DNA from: Apibacter adventoris
GTDB taxonomy: Bacteria; Bacteroidota; Bacteroidia; Flavobacteriales; Weeksellaceae
Assembly (NCBI RefSeq): GCF_002964975.1
Contig: NZ_PSZM01000045.1
Span: forward strand, 1-64,000
Direction of reading: 5' to 3'
DNA: 64,000 bases
In this document: positions 1-8,744 of the stretch, piece by piece
Numbering within the stretch: position 1 is the first letter of the stretch
How the letters are laid out: each line of letters starts with the position of its first letter
The notes under the pieces: generated by a model
Database searches by the model: none
What the model saw: the letters and a program-made list of their open reading frames with translations, nothing else
Told to the model about the DNA's origin: nothing
Made by a program: the position numbers and the translations under genes

Positions 1-36
1 TTTATATCTATGCAAATATTGAAAAACTAACCTTTT

Positions 37-780
37 ATGAAAAACTCTATTTTATTATTAGGTATTTTACTTTTTATAAGCTGCAAAACTAAAGAAGATT
101 ATTCTAAATATACATATATTGATGAGGGAATAGAAAGTGATATATATGAAATAAGTACAATCTTTCCTAAAGAAGTGGAATTATTAACCATTTTTGGAGA
201 ACGTTATCCCGCTGACCCAAGATTTTCTCATGCTGAGGAAATCAATCAAATGCCTTTAATTGCATATGATCAGTCTAATTTTTTGTATTTTAGATATATG
301 AATAATTATAAAATTAATGATTTCAAATATAATATGACAAAAAATATGATTGATACTTTAAGTACTGAAGACATGAATGTTATACGTAATTCTTATGCTC
401 ATAAGGAAAATAAATTTGTTAATTTTAAATTCCCTGAAGCAGAGGAATATTATAAGGTAATTAAAGAGGAATATTATAGTGAAATTTCTGAAGAAAAGAA
501 AAATAAAATATTAGAAGAATATAAAGACAGTAAGGAAGAAATAAAACAAGCTGTTATTGAAACCCGTTCATTACGATATACTATAACCTATGCAGAATTA
601 CAAATGCCTAAGGAAAAAATCCATTTTAAATTTAATAGTGATTTAAAAAAGAAAATAGAGTTTTTTGGAAATGAAGAATTATATAAAAAAGGATATATGT
701 TTATATATATTTTTTATAATTTGGATATGTTCCCACATTCTGGCGGTTTATATGTAATACGACCTAAGACAAAGAAATAA
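37..780 (+). CDS. Mosaic-array lipoprotein, copy 1
   Basis: Predicted lipoprotein of 247 residues, family not recognised. The signal peptide ends in a lipobox with Cys16 (FISC). The following K-T-K-E-D resembles the Lys-acidic-acidic surface export signal known from Capnocytophaga lipoproteins, so surface exposure is possible (inference). Three segments can be seen by comparing the copies: a constant N-terminus (1-30), a variable block A (31-75, ending MPLI), a variable block B (76-128), and a Lys/Glu-rich constant C-terminus from about 129, starting near KFPEAE. Block A matches copies 3 and 4 and block B matches copy 4. The ATG follows a leader shared by all copies. The array may continue to the left of the window. 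Confidence 0.85.
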   Translation: MKNSILLLGILLFISCKTKEDYSKYTYIDEGIESDIYEISTIFPKEVELLTIFGERYPADPRFSHAEEINQMPLIAYDQSNFLYFRYMNNYKINDFKYNMTKNMIDTLSTEDMNVIRNSYAHKENKFVNFKFPEAEEYYKVIKEEYYSEISEEKKNKILEEYKDSKEEIKQAVIETRSLRYTITYAELQMPKEKIHFKFNSDLKKKIEFFGNEELYKKGYMFIYIFYNLDMFPHSGGLYVIRPKTKK

Positions 781-862
781 AACTAAATCTTTAAACGGTA
801 ATAATATAAAGTCTTTATTTTTATTTTTTATATCTATGCAAATATTGAAAAACTAACCTTTT

Positions 863-1651
863 ATGAAAAACTCTATTTTATTATTAGGTATTTTACTTTT
901 TATAAGCTGCAAAACTAAAGAAGATTATTCTAAATATACATATATTGATGAGATAATTGAAAGCAAAGAGTATGAAGTTACTACTTTAATGAAAGAAGAA
1001 GATATACTAACTAATGCTTATGGGTATTATATTCCACAAGGAAGAGTATTTGATGAAAATTCAGATTCTGAAAAAACAAAAAGAATTTTGGAGATACCTT
1101 TTATTTTATTTAATAAAAATAATCTAATATATTTCACAATAGAAAGTAAAAAAAAGAATAAAAATTACCTTATAGAGTATAATATAAATAATAATAATAT
1201 TGATTCTCTAAAAGATTTTTCTGGAGAAGATTATTCTATTTGGCTAAAAGATTTAGAGCATTTTTATCAAAAACAACGTTTTTCTTTTGTTAATTTTAAA
1301 TTTCCTGAAGCAGAGGAATATTATAAGGTAATTAAAGAGGAATATTATAGTGAAATTTCTGAAGAAAAGAAAAATAAAATATTAGAAGAATATAAAGACA
1401 GTAAAGAAGAAATAAAACAAGCTGTTATTGAAACCTATTCATTACGATATACTATAACCTATGCAGAATTACAAATGCCTAAGGAAAAAATCCATTTTAA
1501 ATTTAATAGTGATTTAAAAAAGAAAATAGAGTTTTTTGGAAATGAAGAATTATATAAAAAAGGATATATGTTTATATATATTTTTTATAATTTGAATATG
1601 TTCCCACATTCTGGCGGTTTATATGTAATACGACCTAAGACAAAGAAATAA
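863..1651 (+). CDS. Mosaic-array lipoprotein, copy 2
   Basis: Predicted lipoprotein of 262 residues, the longest of the array. The first 30 residues (lipobox Cys16) and the C-terminal part from about residue 142 are almost identical to copy 1. The central 31-141 is unlike any other copy, including a longer block A with a charged stretch around 66-73 and an Asn-rich block B. The sharp change from near identity to unrelated sequence and back suggests cassette-like recombination rather than steady drift. Function unknown. It lies 82 bp after copy 1, and this spacer recurs between all copies. Confidence 0.85.
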   Translation: MKNSILLLGILLFISCKTKEDYSKYTYIDEIIESKEYEVTTLMKEEDILTNAYGYYIPQGRVFDENSDSEKTKRILEIPFILFNKNNLIYFTIESKKKNKNYLIEYNINNNNIDSLKDFSGEDYSIWLKDLEHFYQKQRFSFVNFKFPEAEEYYKVIKEEYYSEISEEKKNKILEEYKDSKEEIKQAVIETYSLRYTITYAELQMPKEKIHFKFNSDLKKKIEFFGNEELYKKGYMFIYIFYNLNMFPHSGGLYVIRPKTKK

Positions 1652-1729
1652 AACTAAATCTTTAAACGGTAATAATATAAAGTCTTTATTTTATTATATC
1701 TGTGCAAATATTGAAAAAACTAACCTTTT

Positions 1730-2491
1730 ATGAAAAACTCTATTTTATTATTAGGTATTTTACTTTTAATAAGCTGCAAAACTAAAGAAGATTATTCTAA
1801 ATATATATATATTGATGAGGGAATAGAAAGTGATAAATATGAAATAAGTACAATCTTTCCTAAAGAAGTGGAATTATTAACCATTTTTGGAGAACGTTAT
1901 CCCGCTGACCCAAGATTTTCTCATGCTGAGGAAATCAATCAAATGCCTTTGATATATTTTAATAAAAAAAATATGATTTTTTTTTATATATATGACCGTG
2001 ATAATTCTATTGCTTATTATATGAAATATAATTGTCTAACTAATAAAAAAGATACCATTAATAACGAGGATAGTATTAAAAGATACAAATTGATTTTTGA
2101 AGATAATTATAAGAAAAAAAATGATTTAGTAGATTTTAAATTCCCTGAAGCAGAGAAATATTATAAAATTGTTAATAAGGAATATTATAGTGAAATTTCT
2201 GAAGAAAAGAAAAATAAAATATTAGAAGAATATAAAGACAGTAAGGAAGAAATAAAACAGGATATCATAAAAACTTTTTCAATAAGATATAATATCCTCT
2301 ATGCAGAATTGCAAATGCCTAAGGAAAAAATCCATTTTAAATTTAATAGTAATTTAAAAAAGAAAATAGAATTTTTTGGAAATGAAGAATTATATAAAAA
2401 AGGATATATGTATATATATATTTTATATAATTTAGATATGTTCCCACATTCTGGCGGTTTATATGTAATACGCCCTAAGTCAAAGAAATAA
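1730..2491 (+). CDS. Mosaic-array lipoprotein, copy 3
   Basis: Predicted lipoprotein of 253 residues with lipobox Cys16 (LISC). Block A (31-75) matches copy 1 almost residue for residue, whereas block B (about 76-133, beginning YFNKKNMIFF) matches copy 5 instead. It is therefore a visible hybrid with a junction at the MPLI motif. The C-terminal constant part carries a few private changes (for example KIVNKEYY and DIIKTFSIRYNI). Function unknown; a surface or periplasmic lipoprotein is inferred from the signal sequence. Confidence 0.85.
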   Translation: MKNSILLLGILLLISCKTKEDYSKYIYIDEGIESDKYEISTIFPKEVELLTIFGERYPADPRFSHAEEINQMPLIYFNKKNMIFFYIYDRDNSIAYYMKYNCLTNKKDTINNEDSIKRYKLIFEDNYKKKNDLVDFKFPEAEKYYKIVNKEYYSEISEEKKNKILEEYKDSKEEIKQDIIKTFSIRYNILYAELQMPKEKIHFKFNSNLKKKIEFFGNEELYKKGYMYIYILYNLDMFPHSGGLYVIRPKSKK

Positions 2492-2567
2492 AACTAAATC
2501 TTTAAACGGTAATAATATAAAATCTTTATTTTTTATATCTGTGCAAATATTGAAAAACTAACCTTTT

Positions 2568-3311
2568 ATGAAAAACTCTATTTTATTATTAGGTATTTTA
2601 CTTTTAATAAGCTGCAAAACTAAAGAAGATTATTCTAAATATACATATATTGATGAGGGAATAGAAAGTGATAAATATGAAATAAGTACAATCTTTCCTA
2701 AAGAAGTGGAATTATTTACCATTTTTGGTCCCCCTTATGCTTCTGACCCAAGAACCTATCGTGCTGAGGAAATCAATCAAATGCCTTTAATTGCATATGA
2801 TCAGTCTAATTTTTTGTATTTTAGATATAAGAATAATAATAAAACTAATGATTTCAAATATAATATGTCAAAAAATATGACTGATACTTTAAGTACTGAA
2901 GACATGAATGTTATACGTAATTCTTATGCTCATAAGGAAAATAAATTTGTTAATTTTAAATTCCCTAAAGCAGAGGAATATTATAAGGTAATTAAAAAGG
3001 AATATTATAGTGAAATTTCTGAAGAAGAAAAAAAGAGAGTTTTAGAAGAATATAAAGACAGTAAAGAAGAAATAAAACAAGCTGTTATTGAAGCCCGTTC
3101 ATTACGGTATAATATACTCTATGCAGAATTGCAAATGCCGGGAGAAAAAATCCATTTTAAATTTAATTGTAATTTAAATAAGAATATTGAACTCTTTGGT
3201 AATGAAGAATTATATAAAAAAGGATATATGTATATATATATATTTAAGAATTATAGTAAAATACCTCATTCAGGTGGTTTATATGTAATACGACCTAAAA
3301 CAAAGAAATAA
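2568..3311 (+). CDS. Mosaic-array lipoprotein, copy 4
   Basis: Predicted lipoprotein of 247 residues with lipobox Cys16. Block A is a diverged version of that in copies 1 and 3 (it has FGPPYASDPRTYRAEE in place of FGERYPADPRFSHAEE), and block B matches copy 1. Its C-terminal part is the most divergent of the array (NLNKNIELFGN, FKNYSKIPHSGG), which suggests that it has escaped the homogenisation seen in copies 1, 2 and 5. Function unknown. Confidence 0.85.
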   Translation: MKNSILLLGILLLISCKTKEDYSKYTYIDEGIESDKYEISTIFPKEVELFTIFGPPYASDPRTYRAEEINQMPLIAYDQSNFLYFRYKNNNKTNDFKYNMSKNMTDTLSTEDMNVIRNSYAHKENKFVNFKFPKAEEYYKVIKKEYYSEISEEEKKRVLEEYKDSKEEIKQAVIEARSLRYNILYAELQMPGEKIHFKFNCNLNKNIELFGNEELYKKGYMYIYIFKNYSKIPHSGGLYVIRPKTKK

Positions 3312-3393
3312 AACTAAATCTTTAAACGGTAATAATATAAAGTCTTTATTTTTATTTTTTATATCTGAGCAAATATTGAAAAACTAACCTTTT

Positions 3394-4158
3394 ATGAAAA
3401 ACTCTATTTTATTATTAGGTATTTTACTTTTAATAAGCTGCAAAACTAAAGAAGATTATTCTAAATATACATATATTGATGATAATCTTAAAAGTAATAA
3501 CTATGAAATTGTATCCCTAATGTCCGAGAAATATCAAATCAAAAATATGTTAGGATATACCTTGACTAGAGGAATGTTTTCTCCTGAACAGGAAAAAAAA
3601 ATATGGGATATGCCTTTGATTTATTTTAATAAAAAAAATATGATTTTTTTTATTATATATGACCGTGATAATTCTATTGCTTATTATATGAAATATGATT
3701 GTCTGACTAATAAAACAGATACCATTAATAACGAGGATAGTATTCAAAGATACAAAAAGATTTTTGAGGATAATTATAAGAAAAAAAATGATTTAGTAGA
3801 TTTTAAATTCCCTGAAGCAGAGAAATATTATAAGGTAATTAAAGAGGAATATTATAGTGAAATTTCTGAAGAAAAGAAAAATAAAATATTAGAAGAATAT
3901 AAAGACAGTAAAGAAGAAATAAAACAAGCTATTATTGAAACCTATTCATTACGATATACTATAACCTATGCAGAATTACAAATGCCTAAGGAAAAAATCC
4001 ATTTTAAATTTAATAGTGATTTAAAAAAGAAAATAGAGTTTTTTGGAAATGAAGAATTATATAAAAAAGGATATATGTTTATATATATTTTTTATAATTT
4101 GGATATGTTCCCACATTCTGGTGGTTTATATGTAATACGACCTAAGACAAAGAAATAA
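3394..4158 (+). CDS. Mosaic-array lipoprotein, copy 5
   Basis: Predicted lipoprotein of 254 residues with lipobox Cys16. Block A (about 31-75) is unique among the intact copies, and its DNA resembles the decayed sixth copy just downstream. Block B matches copy 3, and the C-terminal constant part matches copy 1. The last intact member of the tandem array. Function unknown. Confidence 0.85.
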   Translation: MKNSILLLGILLLISCKTKEDYSKYTYIDDNLKSNNYEIVSLMSEKYQIKNMLGYTLTRGMFSPEQEKKIWDMPLIYFNKKNMIFFIIYDRDNSIAYYMKYDCLTNKTDTINNEDSIQRYKKIFEDNYKKKNDLVDFKFPEAEKYYKVIKEEYYSEISEEKKNKILEEYKDSKEEIKQAIIETYSLRYTITYAELQMPKEKIHFKFNSDLKKKIEFFGNEELYKKGYMFIYIFYNLDMFPHSGGLYVIRPKTKK

Positions 4159-4223
4159 ATCTAAATCTTTATAAAGTTTTTATTTTTTTATATCTGTGCA
4201 AATATTGAAAAAACTAACCTTTT

Positions 4224-4395
4224 ATGATACCTAGCCCTAATCAGCAAATATAAAATCAAAAATAGTTTAGGCTAAACCTTGGCTCATGGATTGTTTTCTC
4301 TTGAATTAGAAAAAAAACATACGATTATCCTTTTGAGTTTTTCTATTAATATACCCACAAAAATATTATAATTTATTATATGGAATATGTTTTTT
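4224..4395 (+). pseudogene. Decayed sixth lipoprotein copy
   Basis: The conserved spacer and leader run up to an ATG at 4224, but the reading frame closes at once. About 4245-4315 aligns with block A DNA of copy 5 (around 3535-3600), sharing stretches such as ATCAAAAAT, GTTTTCTC and the poly-A run. Around 4350-4395 resembles the block B region encoding YYMKY. The signal peptide codons and the whole C-terminal part are missing. This marks the right edge of the array. Confidence 0.6.
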
Positions 4396-4437
4396 TTCTA
4401 ATTCTTTAAGAGAAAATCATATGACTTATTTAATGAT

Positions 4438-5205
4438 TTAATTTGTGGTTAAACCTCCGTCTACAGACATAATTGCACCTGTAATCCAATTTGCATTTTC
4501 GGAGGCTAAAAATGTAGCCATATAAGCGATATCTTCTGTTGAACCGATTCGACCCAATGGGTATATCATGGGAATTAAACTCTGAATTTTTTGTTTTTCA
4601 TTGTCATTCATTAATGATAGGTTAGTTCTTAATTGAGGAGTATTTATTGAGCCCGGAGCAATGGCATTTACGCGAACTCCTTTTTTGCCAATTTCAAATG
4701 CCAGTGATTTTGTAAATGATTCTAATGCACCTTTGGTTAAGGAATATACAGTAGAACAATTCCCTGCCAACATTCTTTTAGAGAAATAAGAGGAAATATT
4801 TATAATATTGCCTTTATTTTTTATAAGGGAACCTAACAAATATTGGCTTAAAAAATAGGGTGCTCTCACATTTAAATTAAGATGCATATCGAAAATATTG
4901 CTATCCATCTGCTCAAAAGGAATAAAACGACCTATCCCTGCATTATTGACCAATATGTCAATATCGGGTGAAATTTCTAAAATTTTATCAGAAATATCTT
5001 TTATTGCCGATATGTCTGACAAATCTCCATTGATTACAGAAATAGACGTACCATAAGTTTTTAAATTATTTTTGGCTTCTAATAGTTTTTCCTCATTCCG
5101 GGCCACTATACATATATCAGCCCCATTTTTTGCAAACATTTCAGCGATAGCAAAACCAATTCCATCGCTTCCTCCTGTTATTACAGCATATTTATTTTTT
5201 AACAT
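4438..5205 (-). CDS. SDR-family oxidoreductase
   Basis: Classical short-chain dehydrogenase/reductase of 255 residues, cytosolic, NAD(P)-dependent; substrate unknown. Seen: the nucleotide-binding TGGSDGIG at 10-17, NNAG at 87-90, the catalytic Ser near 138-139, Tyr154 and Lys158, and the late PG motif (APGSINTP). It is the last gene of an operon read leftwards, 5 bp after the NTF2-like gene, and so probably falls under the TetR regulator further upstream. A clear paralogue of the same length lies at 56791-57558 beside a MerR regulator. Confidence 0.9.
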   Translation of the reverse strand: MLKNKYAVITGGSDGIGFAIAEMFAKNGADICIVARNEEKLLEAKNNLKTYGTSISVINGDLSDISAIKDISDKILEISPDIDILVNNAGIGRFIPFEQMDSNIFDMHLNLNVRAPYFLSQYLLGSLIKNKGNIINISSYFSKRMLAGNCSTVYSLTKGALESFTKSLAFEIGKKGVRVNAIAPGSINTPQLRTNLSLMNDNEKQKIQSLIPMIYPLGRIGSTEDIAYMATFLASENANWITGAIMSVDGGLTTN

Positions 5206-5210
5206 AATTA

Positions 5211-5612
5211 TTAAAGATTAAAAGGGTTAGGAACATGTTCATTAGATACTTTTGCTACAGCTTTCCATCCATTTGGAAATTTTATTAAAGAAATAAAATC
5301 GGTACTGAGTTGTATGTCATCTCTAAACAATTCTACTTTAACAACTGCGGCAGCGTCGGTTATATCCAGAACCGTAAGTTTATAATCAACCTCTCTTAAT
5401 TTAGTTTGATTTTTCTCAGGATTCGTCTTATACTCCATAACCACATTCTTCCACATATCCAAAGGCAGTTTAAACAGGTTATTTTGTTGAGGAATCAATA
5501 TGTTGAAATCAGGATGAAATCCTTGATCCATATCATTCACATTCAGTTCGTTTAAAGCTCCGTTCAAAAAACTTTTTCTTATTAATTCTTCAATGACTTC
5601 TTTTTCGTTCAT
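5211..5612 (-). CDS. NTF2-like / putative lumazine-binding family protein
   Basis: Small cytosolic protein of 133 residues with the layout of the NTF2-like superfamily, closest to the putative lumazine-binding group. An N-terminal helix with a Phe-x-Asn-Gly segment is followed by an alternating beta pattern ending in WKAVAKVSNEH. Proteins of this fold often act as small enzymes or ligand binders beside dehydrogenases. It sits between the metallo-hydrolase and the SDR in one leftward operon, so a shared pathway is inferred. Substrate unknown. Confidence 0.7.
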   Translation of the reverse strand: MNEKEVIEELIRKSFLNGALNELNVNDMDQGFHPDFNILIPQQNNLFKLPLDMWKNVVMEYKTNPEKNQTKLREVDYKLTVLDITDAAAVVKVELFRDDIQLSTDFISLIKFPNGWKAVAKVSNEHVPNPFNL

Positions 5613-5653
5613 TTCTTTTTATTTTAATAGTTAAACATTTATTTATTATTTTC

Positions 5654-6760
5654 TTATTTGAGGTTGTCAATTAAATAAGTTCCGCCGATTGAAAGTTCTG
5701 TTAACTTATTGGCCCGGTTATTTTCTATAATTGCTGTTATTAGCCTTTTTATGGGTTCTCCTAAAGGTTCGTCGGACAAATCAAAAGTTCCATAATGCAT
5801 AGGAATAAATATTTTTCCTTTTAAATCATTAAATGCGTTTACTGCTTCTTCCGGATTCATATGTGAGGAAGCCATCATGTACTCAGGAGAATAAGCCCCT
5901 ATTGGAAATATGCATATATCTATGGCTCCAAACAGATTATAAATATCTTTATATATATGCGGATGATATGCGCTATCTCCTGCAAAAAAAACCTTGGTTT
6001 TCTTCCCTATTATCAAGAAACTACCCCAAAGGGTTTTATTAAAATCATTTAAGGAACGCCTGCCCCAATGCTTTGCAGGAAGAAAGACAATTCGTATATC
6101 TTTTTCTATATTGTACTCTTGATACCATCCTGCTTCTTGTAAAGGAATTTGTTTTAATTTTTTGGTAGAAAATAGCCTTTTTGCTTCAAGAGGGGCTAAT
6201 GCTTGTATGAATGGATTATTTAGATGTAATTGTTCTATTGATTTTTTATCAAAGTGATCGCGATGGTCGTGCGAGACAAGCAAATAATCTATATTCTTTA
6301 AGGAATCAGGATTGCAAGGAAGCTGCACTTTTCTTTTTTTTGTCGGAATATCTCCGAATACCGGGTCTGTAATTATTCTAGCTCCATCTAATTGAATTAA
6401 AAATGTAGCATGTCCCAACCATATAATTTTATTTTTAGTATCTGAAAAACTATCTATAGATTCGACCGTTAACCTATAGTTTTCCTCTTTTTTTTCTTTT
6501 TTCTGCGGATTTTTACTAAATTTCCATTTTAGTACTTCTAATAACGGAGCCGATTCGGGAATCGTGTCATTTTGGAATTTTCCATTTATAAATACATTTC
6601 CTTTCCAATTCGGGTTAACACAAACCAGACTCGGGTTTATTCTATATTCTATCATATTCTGACTTCTAAATAAAGTGTTATATCCTATTATACAAAACAA
6701 AACAGCGATTCCAATTAATTGTAATATTCTTTTTCTTTTCTTGGTTTTTAACAGTTTCAT
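5654..6760 (-). CDS. MBL-fold metallo-hydrolase, NAPE-PLD/UlaG-like, membrane-anchored
   Basis: Metallo-beta-lactamase-fold hydrolase of 368 residues with one N-terminal membrane segment (about 14-31). Seen: GHATFLIQ, the zinc motif HDHRDH (H164, H166, D168, H169), a later GD (FFAGDSAYH) and the C-terminal MHYGTF, as in NAPE-PLD-like and lactonase-like enzymes. Substrate unknown. The ATG at 6760 was chosen over an upstream TTG at 6790, because that TTG lies inside a palindromic operator (6783-6798). Second gene of the TetR operon. Confidence 0.85.
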   Translation of the reverse strand: MKLLKTKKRKRILQLIGIAVLFCIIGYNTLFRSQNMIEYRINPSLVCVNPNWKGNVFINGKFQNDTIPESAPLLEVLKWKFSKNPQKKEKKEENYRLTVESIDSFSDTKNKIIWLGHATFLIQLDGARIITDPVFGDIPTKKRKVQLPCNPDSLKNIDYLLVSHDHRDHFDKKSIEQLHLNNPFIQALAPLEAKRLFSTKKLKQIPLQEAGWYQEYNIEKDIRIVFLPAKHWGRRSLNDFNKTLWGSFLIIGKKTKVFFAGDSAYHPHIYKDIYNLFGAIDICIFPIGAYSPEYMMASSHMNPEEAVNAFNDLKGKIFIPMHYGTFDLSDEPLGEPIKRLITAIIENNRANKLTELSIGGTYLIDNLK

Positions 6761-6782
6761 AGCTTTGTCTTGGTTTTTTAAT

Positions 6783-6798
6783 TTAGTCAAATGACTAA
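6783..6798. promoter_or_regulatory. TetR operator, site 2 (ahead of the metallo-hydrolase)
   Basis: Palindrome TTAGTCA-AA-TGACTAA, 16 bp. The same arms with the same 2-bp spacing occur at 7443-7458 ahead of the tetR gene. It sits 22 bp before the chosen start of the hydrolase. The repetition at both promoters of the operon makes it the likely binding site of the adjacent TetR protein. Confidence 0.75.
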
Positions 6799-6816
6799 AT
6801 TAAAAGTAAAAAAAAA

Positions 6817-7434
6817 TTATATTGTTATACTGTTTATAATCAAATTATATACATGCTCGGTTCTATCTTTAATCATTTTATTAAATTCTGTTTTCTTTTT
6901 TGGGTAAAGGAAATTAGAGATAAATTCATTTGCCATAAAAGGAAATAGGGATAGGGACATAATATCTATAAATAATACTTTAGGATCAATTTCTTGTATC
7001 TTTTTTTCTTTTCCTAATTTTTTAATCTCTTCAAAAAAAAATGCATAATTATTATTTATATCTTGCTTTTCTTTATAGGAAGTAATAATTGTCCAAACAA
7101 ACTCGGAATTTACAGACAATTCATGCATTATAAAGGAAGCAAGCTGAGGATATTTTGCACATGTACTTATATAAGAGGAGATAATTAGTTTGATCTTTTC
7201 AAAAATATCAACATCTGAAGATAAAGCTTTATTTAAGCGTTTGAATAATAAAGAAAAAGCTTCACTAAATACAATTTCGAATATTTTATCTTTCGTCCTG
7301 AAATAGTAATGTAACAATGCAAGGTTTACTTCTGCCTTACCGGAAATATCGCGCACGGTAGTTCCTGTAAAACCTTTTTCATAAAAAAGCTCTCGAGCTG
7401 CATTTATTATTTTCTTTTCTACTTCCTTTTTCAT
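6817..7434 (-). CDS. TetR-family transcriptional regulator
   Basis: TetR-type repressor of 205 residues. The N-terminal helix-turn-helix is clear (about 1-50: AARELFYEKGFTGTTVRDIS, then HYYFRTKDKIFE). The C-terminal ligand-binding domain is not assignable to a known inducer. First gene of the leftward operon with the hydrolase, NTF2-like and SDR genes. Identical palindromic sites at 7443-7458 and 6783-6798 suggest that it represses both itself and a second internal promoter. Confidence 0.9.
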   Translation of the reverse strand: MKKEVEKKIINAARELFYEKGFTGTTVRDISGKAEVNLALLHYYFRTKDKIFEIVFSEAFSLLFKRLNKALSSDVDIFEKIKLIISSYISTCAKYPQLASFIMHELSVNSEFVWTIITSYKEKQDINNNYAFFFEEIKKLGKEKKIQEIDPKVLFIDIMSLSLFPFMANEFISNFLYPKKKTEFNKMIKDRTEHVYNLIINSITI

Positions 7435-7442
7435 TTTTAAAT

Positions 7443-7458
7443 TTAGTCATATGACTAA
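7443..7458. promoter_or_regulatory. TetR operator, site 1 (autoregulatory)
   Basis: Palindrome TTAGTCA-TA-TGACTAA, 8 bp upstream of the tetR start codon. It differs from the site at 6783-6798 only in the 2-bp spacer. Confidence 0.75.
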
Positions 7459-7593
7459 TTCTCGGTAAATATATAAATATTATTTATAATACTTCATGAA
7501 CTTTGTAAAAATTTATATAATGCATTGAAAAATAAGGTTTAGAAAGGTATGACCTGTGTTTTCTTAAATTGTTTTTCCTTTTTATATTGTCTA

Positions 7594-8493
7594 TTATTCC
7601 CAAGGAGTTTTATAAATATCATCATAGTTATCGGCCTCAATAACTTCGAATCCTAATTTTTCTAAAAAATATTTTTTCCCTTTATATTGTGTGTTAATGT
7701 TGTCGGGTTTTACAATGTACCATCCTTTTCTTTTCCTTTCGGGAAATTTCCTGAAATATTTTGCCCTCTCTATTAACAGCCATCTTAAAAATACTTCATT
7801 TTCTTCTAATCCTAAACCAAAAATACAAAGCGATTTGTTGAAAATAATATGAAGCCAAGTTTTATTTCCTTCCCAGTTATTCATATTTTTCCCTGTGAAT
7901 AAATTATTCTCGTCTCCTTTGTGTATTAAATACCGGGCTCTTTCTACCGAGCCCATATATTGGGATAGCCCCAACCGAATACTTCTATGATATTTAATAA
8001 AACCGTTTATAAACCATACGCCAAATCCATCGGTAGGAAATGTCCATTGTCTTTCTCCGTAATAAGTTTTCCAAGGATAGAAATCGGTAAATCCTTTTTT
8101 TTCTATATCAAAGGATTTCAGGTTTAGGGCTTGGGGCAGTACTAAGTCAAAATTTGTTGTGAGAACCGGAGCCTTAAGCTGCTTTGCTTTTTCTAAAAAA
8201 GATTTATGATGGGGTTCATTACTCCAGCTTTCCAGTAATATACAGGCTTCTTTTTGTATTTCATTGTTTGTATGGGATGTAGAGTTTTCAATATCCAATA
8301 AATCATAAAATTCTGTTAGCGATATTCCCTGAGGTACTTCTGAAATGGTACTGAATGAGAATTTATCCCAGAGTTTAATCAGTAAATCGTCCCAAGATAT
8401 AGCTTTGGGATTATTCGGGTATCGATTTATTCCGTTTCCTACTATAAAGGCAATATCTTTAGAATTTCTTTGTATAACCGTCTTTACATCCAT
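7594..8493 (-). CDS. SIR2-like domain protein (possible NAD-dependent defence protein)
   Basis: Stand-alone SIR2-like protein of 299 residues. Seen: the nucleotide-loop motif GNGIN at 19-23, LTTNFD around 111-116 (a SIR2-family signature), a YHRSIRLG segment, and a C-terminal GLGLEENEVFLRW stretch typical of SIR2_2-type proteins. Relatives are often NADases in phage defence, but no partner gene (Argonaute, HerA, TIR) is adjacent, so its role is open. Start chosen at the ATG at 8493, which puts the conserved domain right at the N-terminus; an upstream ATG at 8544 would add 17 residues of unlikely composition. Confidence 0.75.
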   Translation of the reverse strand: MDVKTVIQRNSKDIAFIVGNGINRYPNNPKAISWDDLLIKLWDKFSFSTISEVPQGISLTEFYDLLDIENSTSHTNNEIQKEACILLESWSNEPHHKSFLEKAKQLKAPVLTTNFDLVLPQALNLKSFDIEKKGFTDFYPWKTYYGERQWTFPTDGFGVWFINGFIKYHRSIRLGLSQYMGSVERARYLIHKGDENNLFTGKNMNNWEGNKTWLHIIFNKSLCIFGLGLEENEVFLRWLLIERAKYFRKFPERKRKGWYIVKPDNINTQYKGKKYFLEKLGFEVIEADNYDDIYKTPWE

Positions 8494-8744
8494 TAACTTA
8501 TTATTGGTAAAACGAAATTTACATAAAAATATACATTTAAACAATATTTATAATTAAATAAAATGTACTAAAAAAAGAGGATTTTTATTTAAAAAAAAAT
8601 GTAAAACATGAATAAAACTTATCTATACCCTTATTTTAATTATATTCTAACTTTATTTTGTTTTGCCAACCTTAAGCTTATTTTTTTGTAGAAGCTGAAT
8701 TCTATTTATTTCAACTTGTTTTTTTAAATAAATTAAAATAGTTT

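Larger units (their letters stand above)
781..4223 (+). repeat. Recurrent ~80-bp spacer of the lipoprotein array
   Basis: The spacers at 781-862, 1652-1729, 2492-2567, 3312-3393 and 4159-4223 are near copies of each other. Each starts with AAACTAAATCTTTAAACGG or a close variant, has an A/T stretch, and ends with GCAAATATTGAAAAA, ACTAACCTTTT and the ATG. The unit of duplication is therefore spacer plus gene (about 830-870 bp). I see no clear terminator hairpin or TAnnTTTG promoter in the spacer, so it is open whether each copy has its own promoter. Confidence 0.85.
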
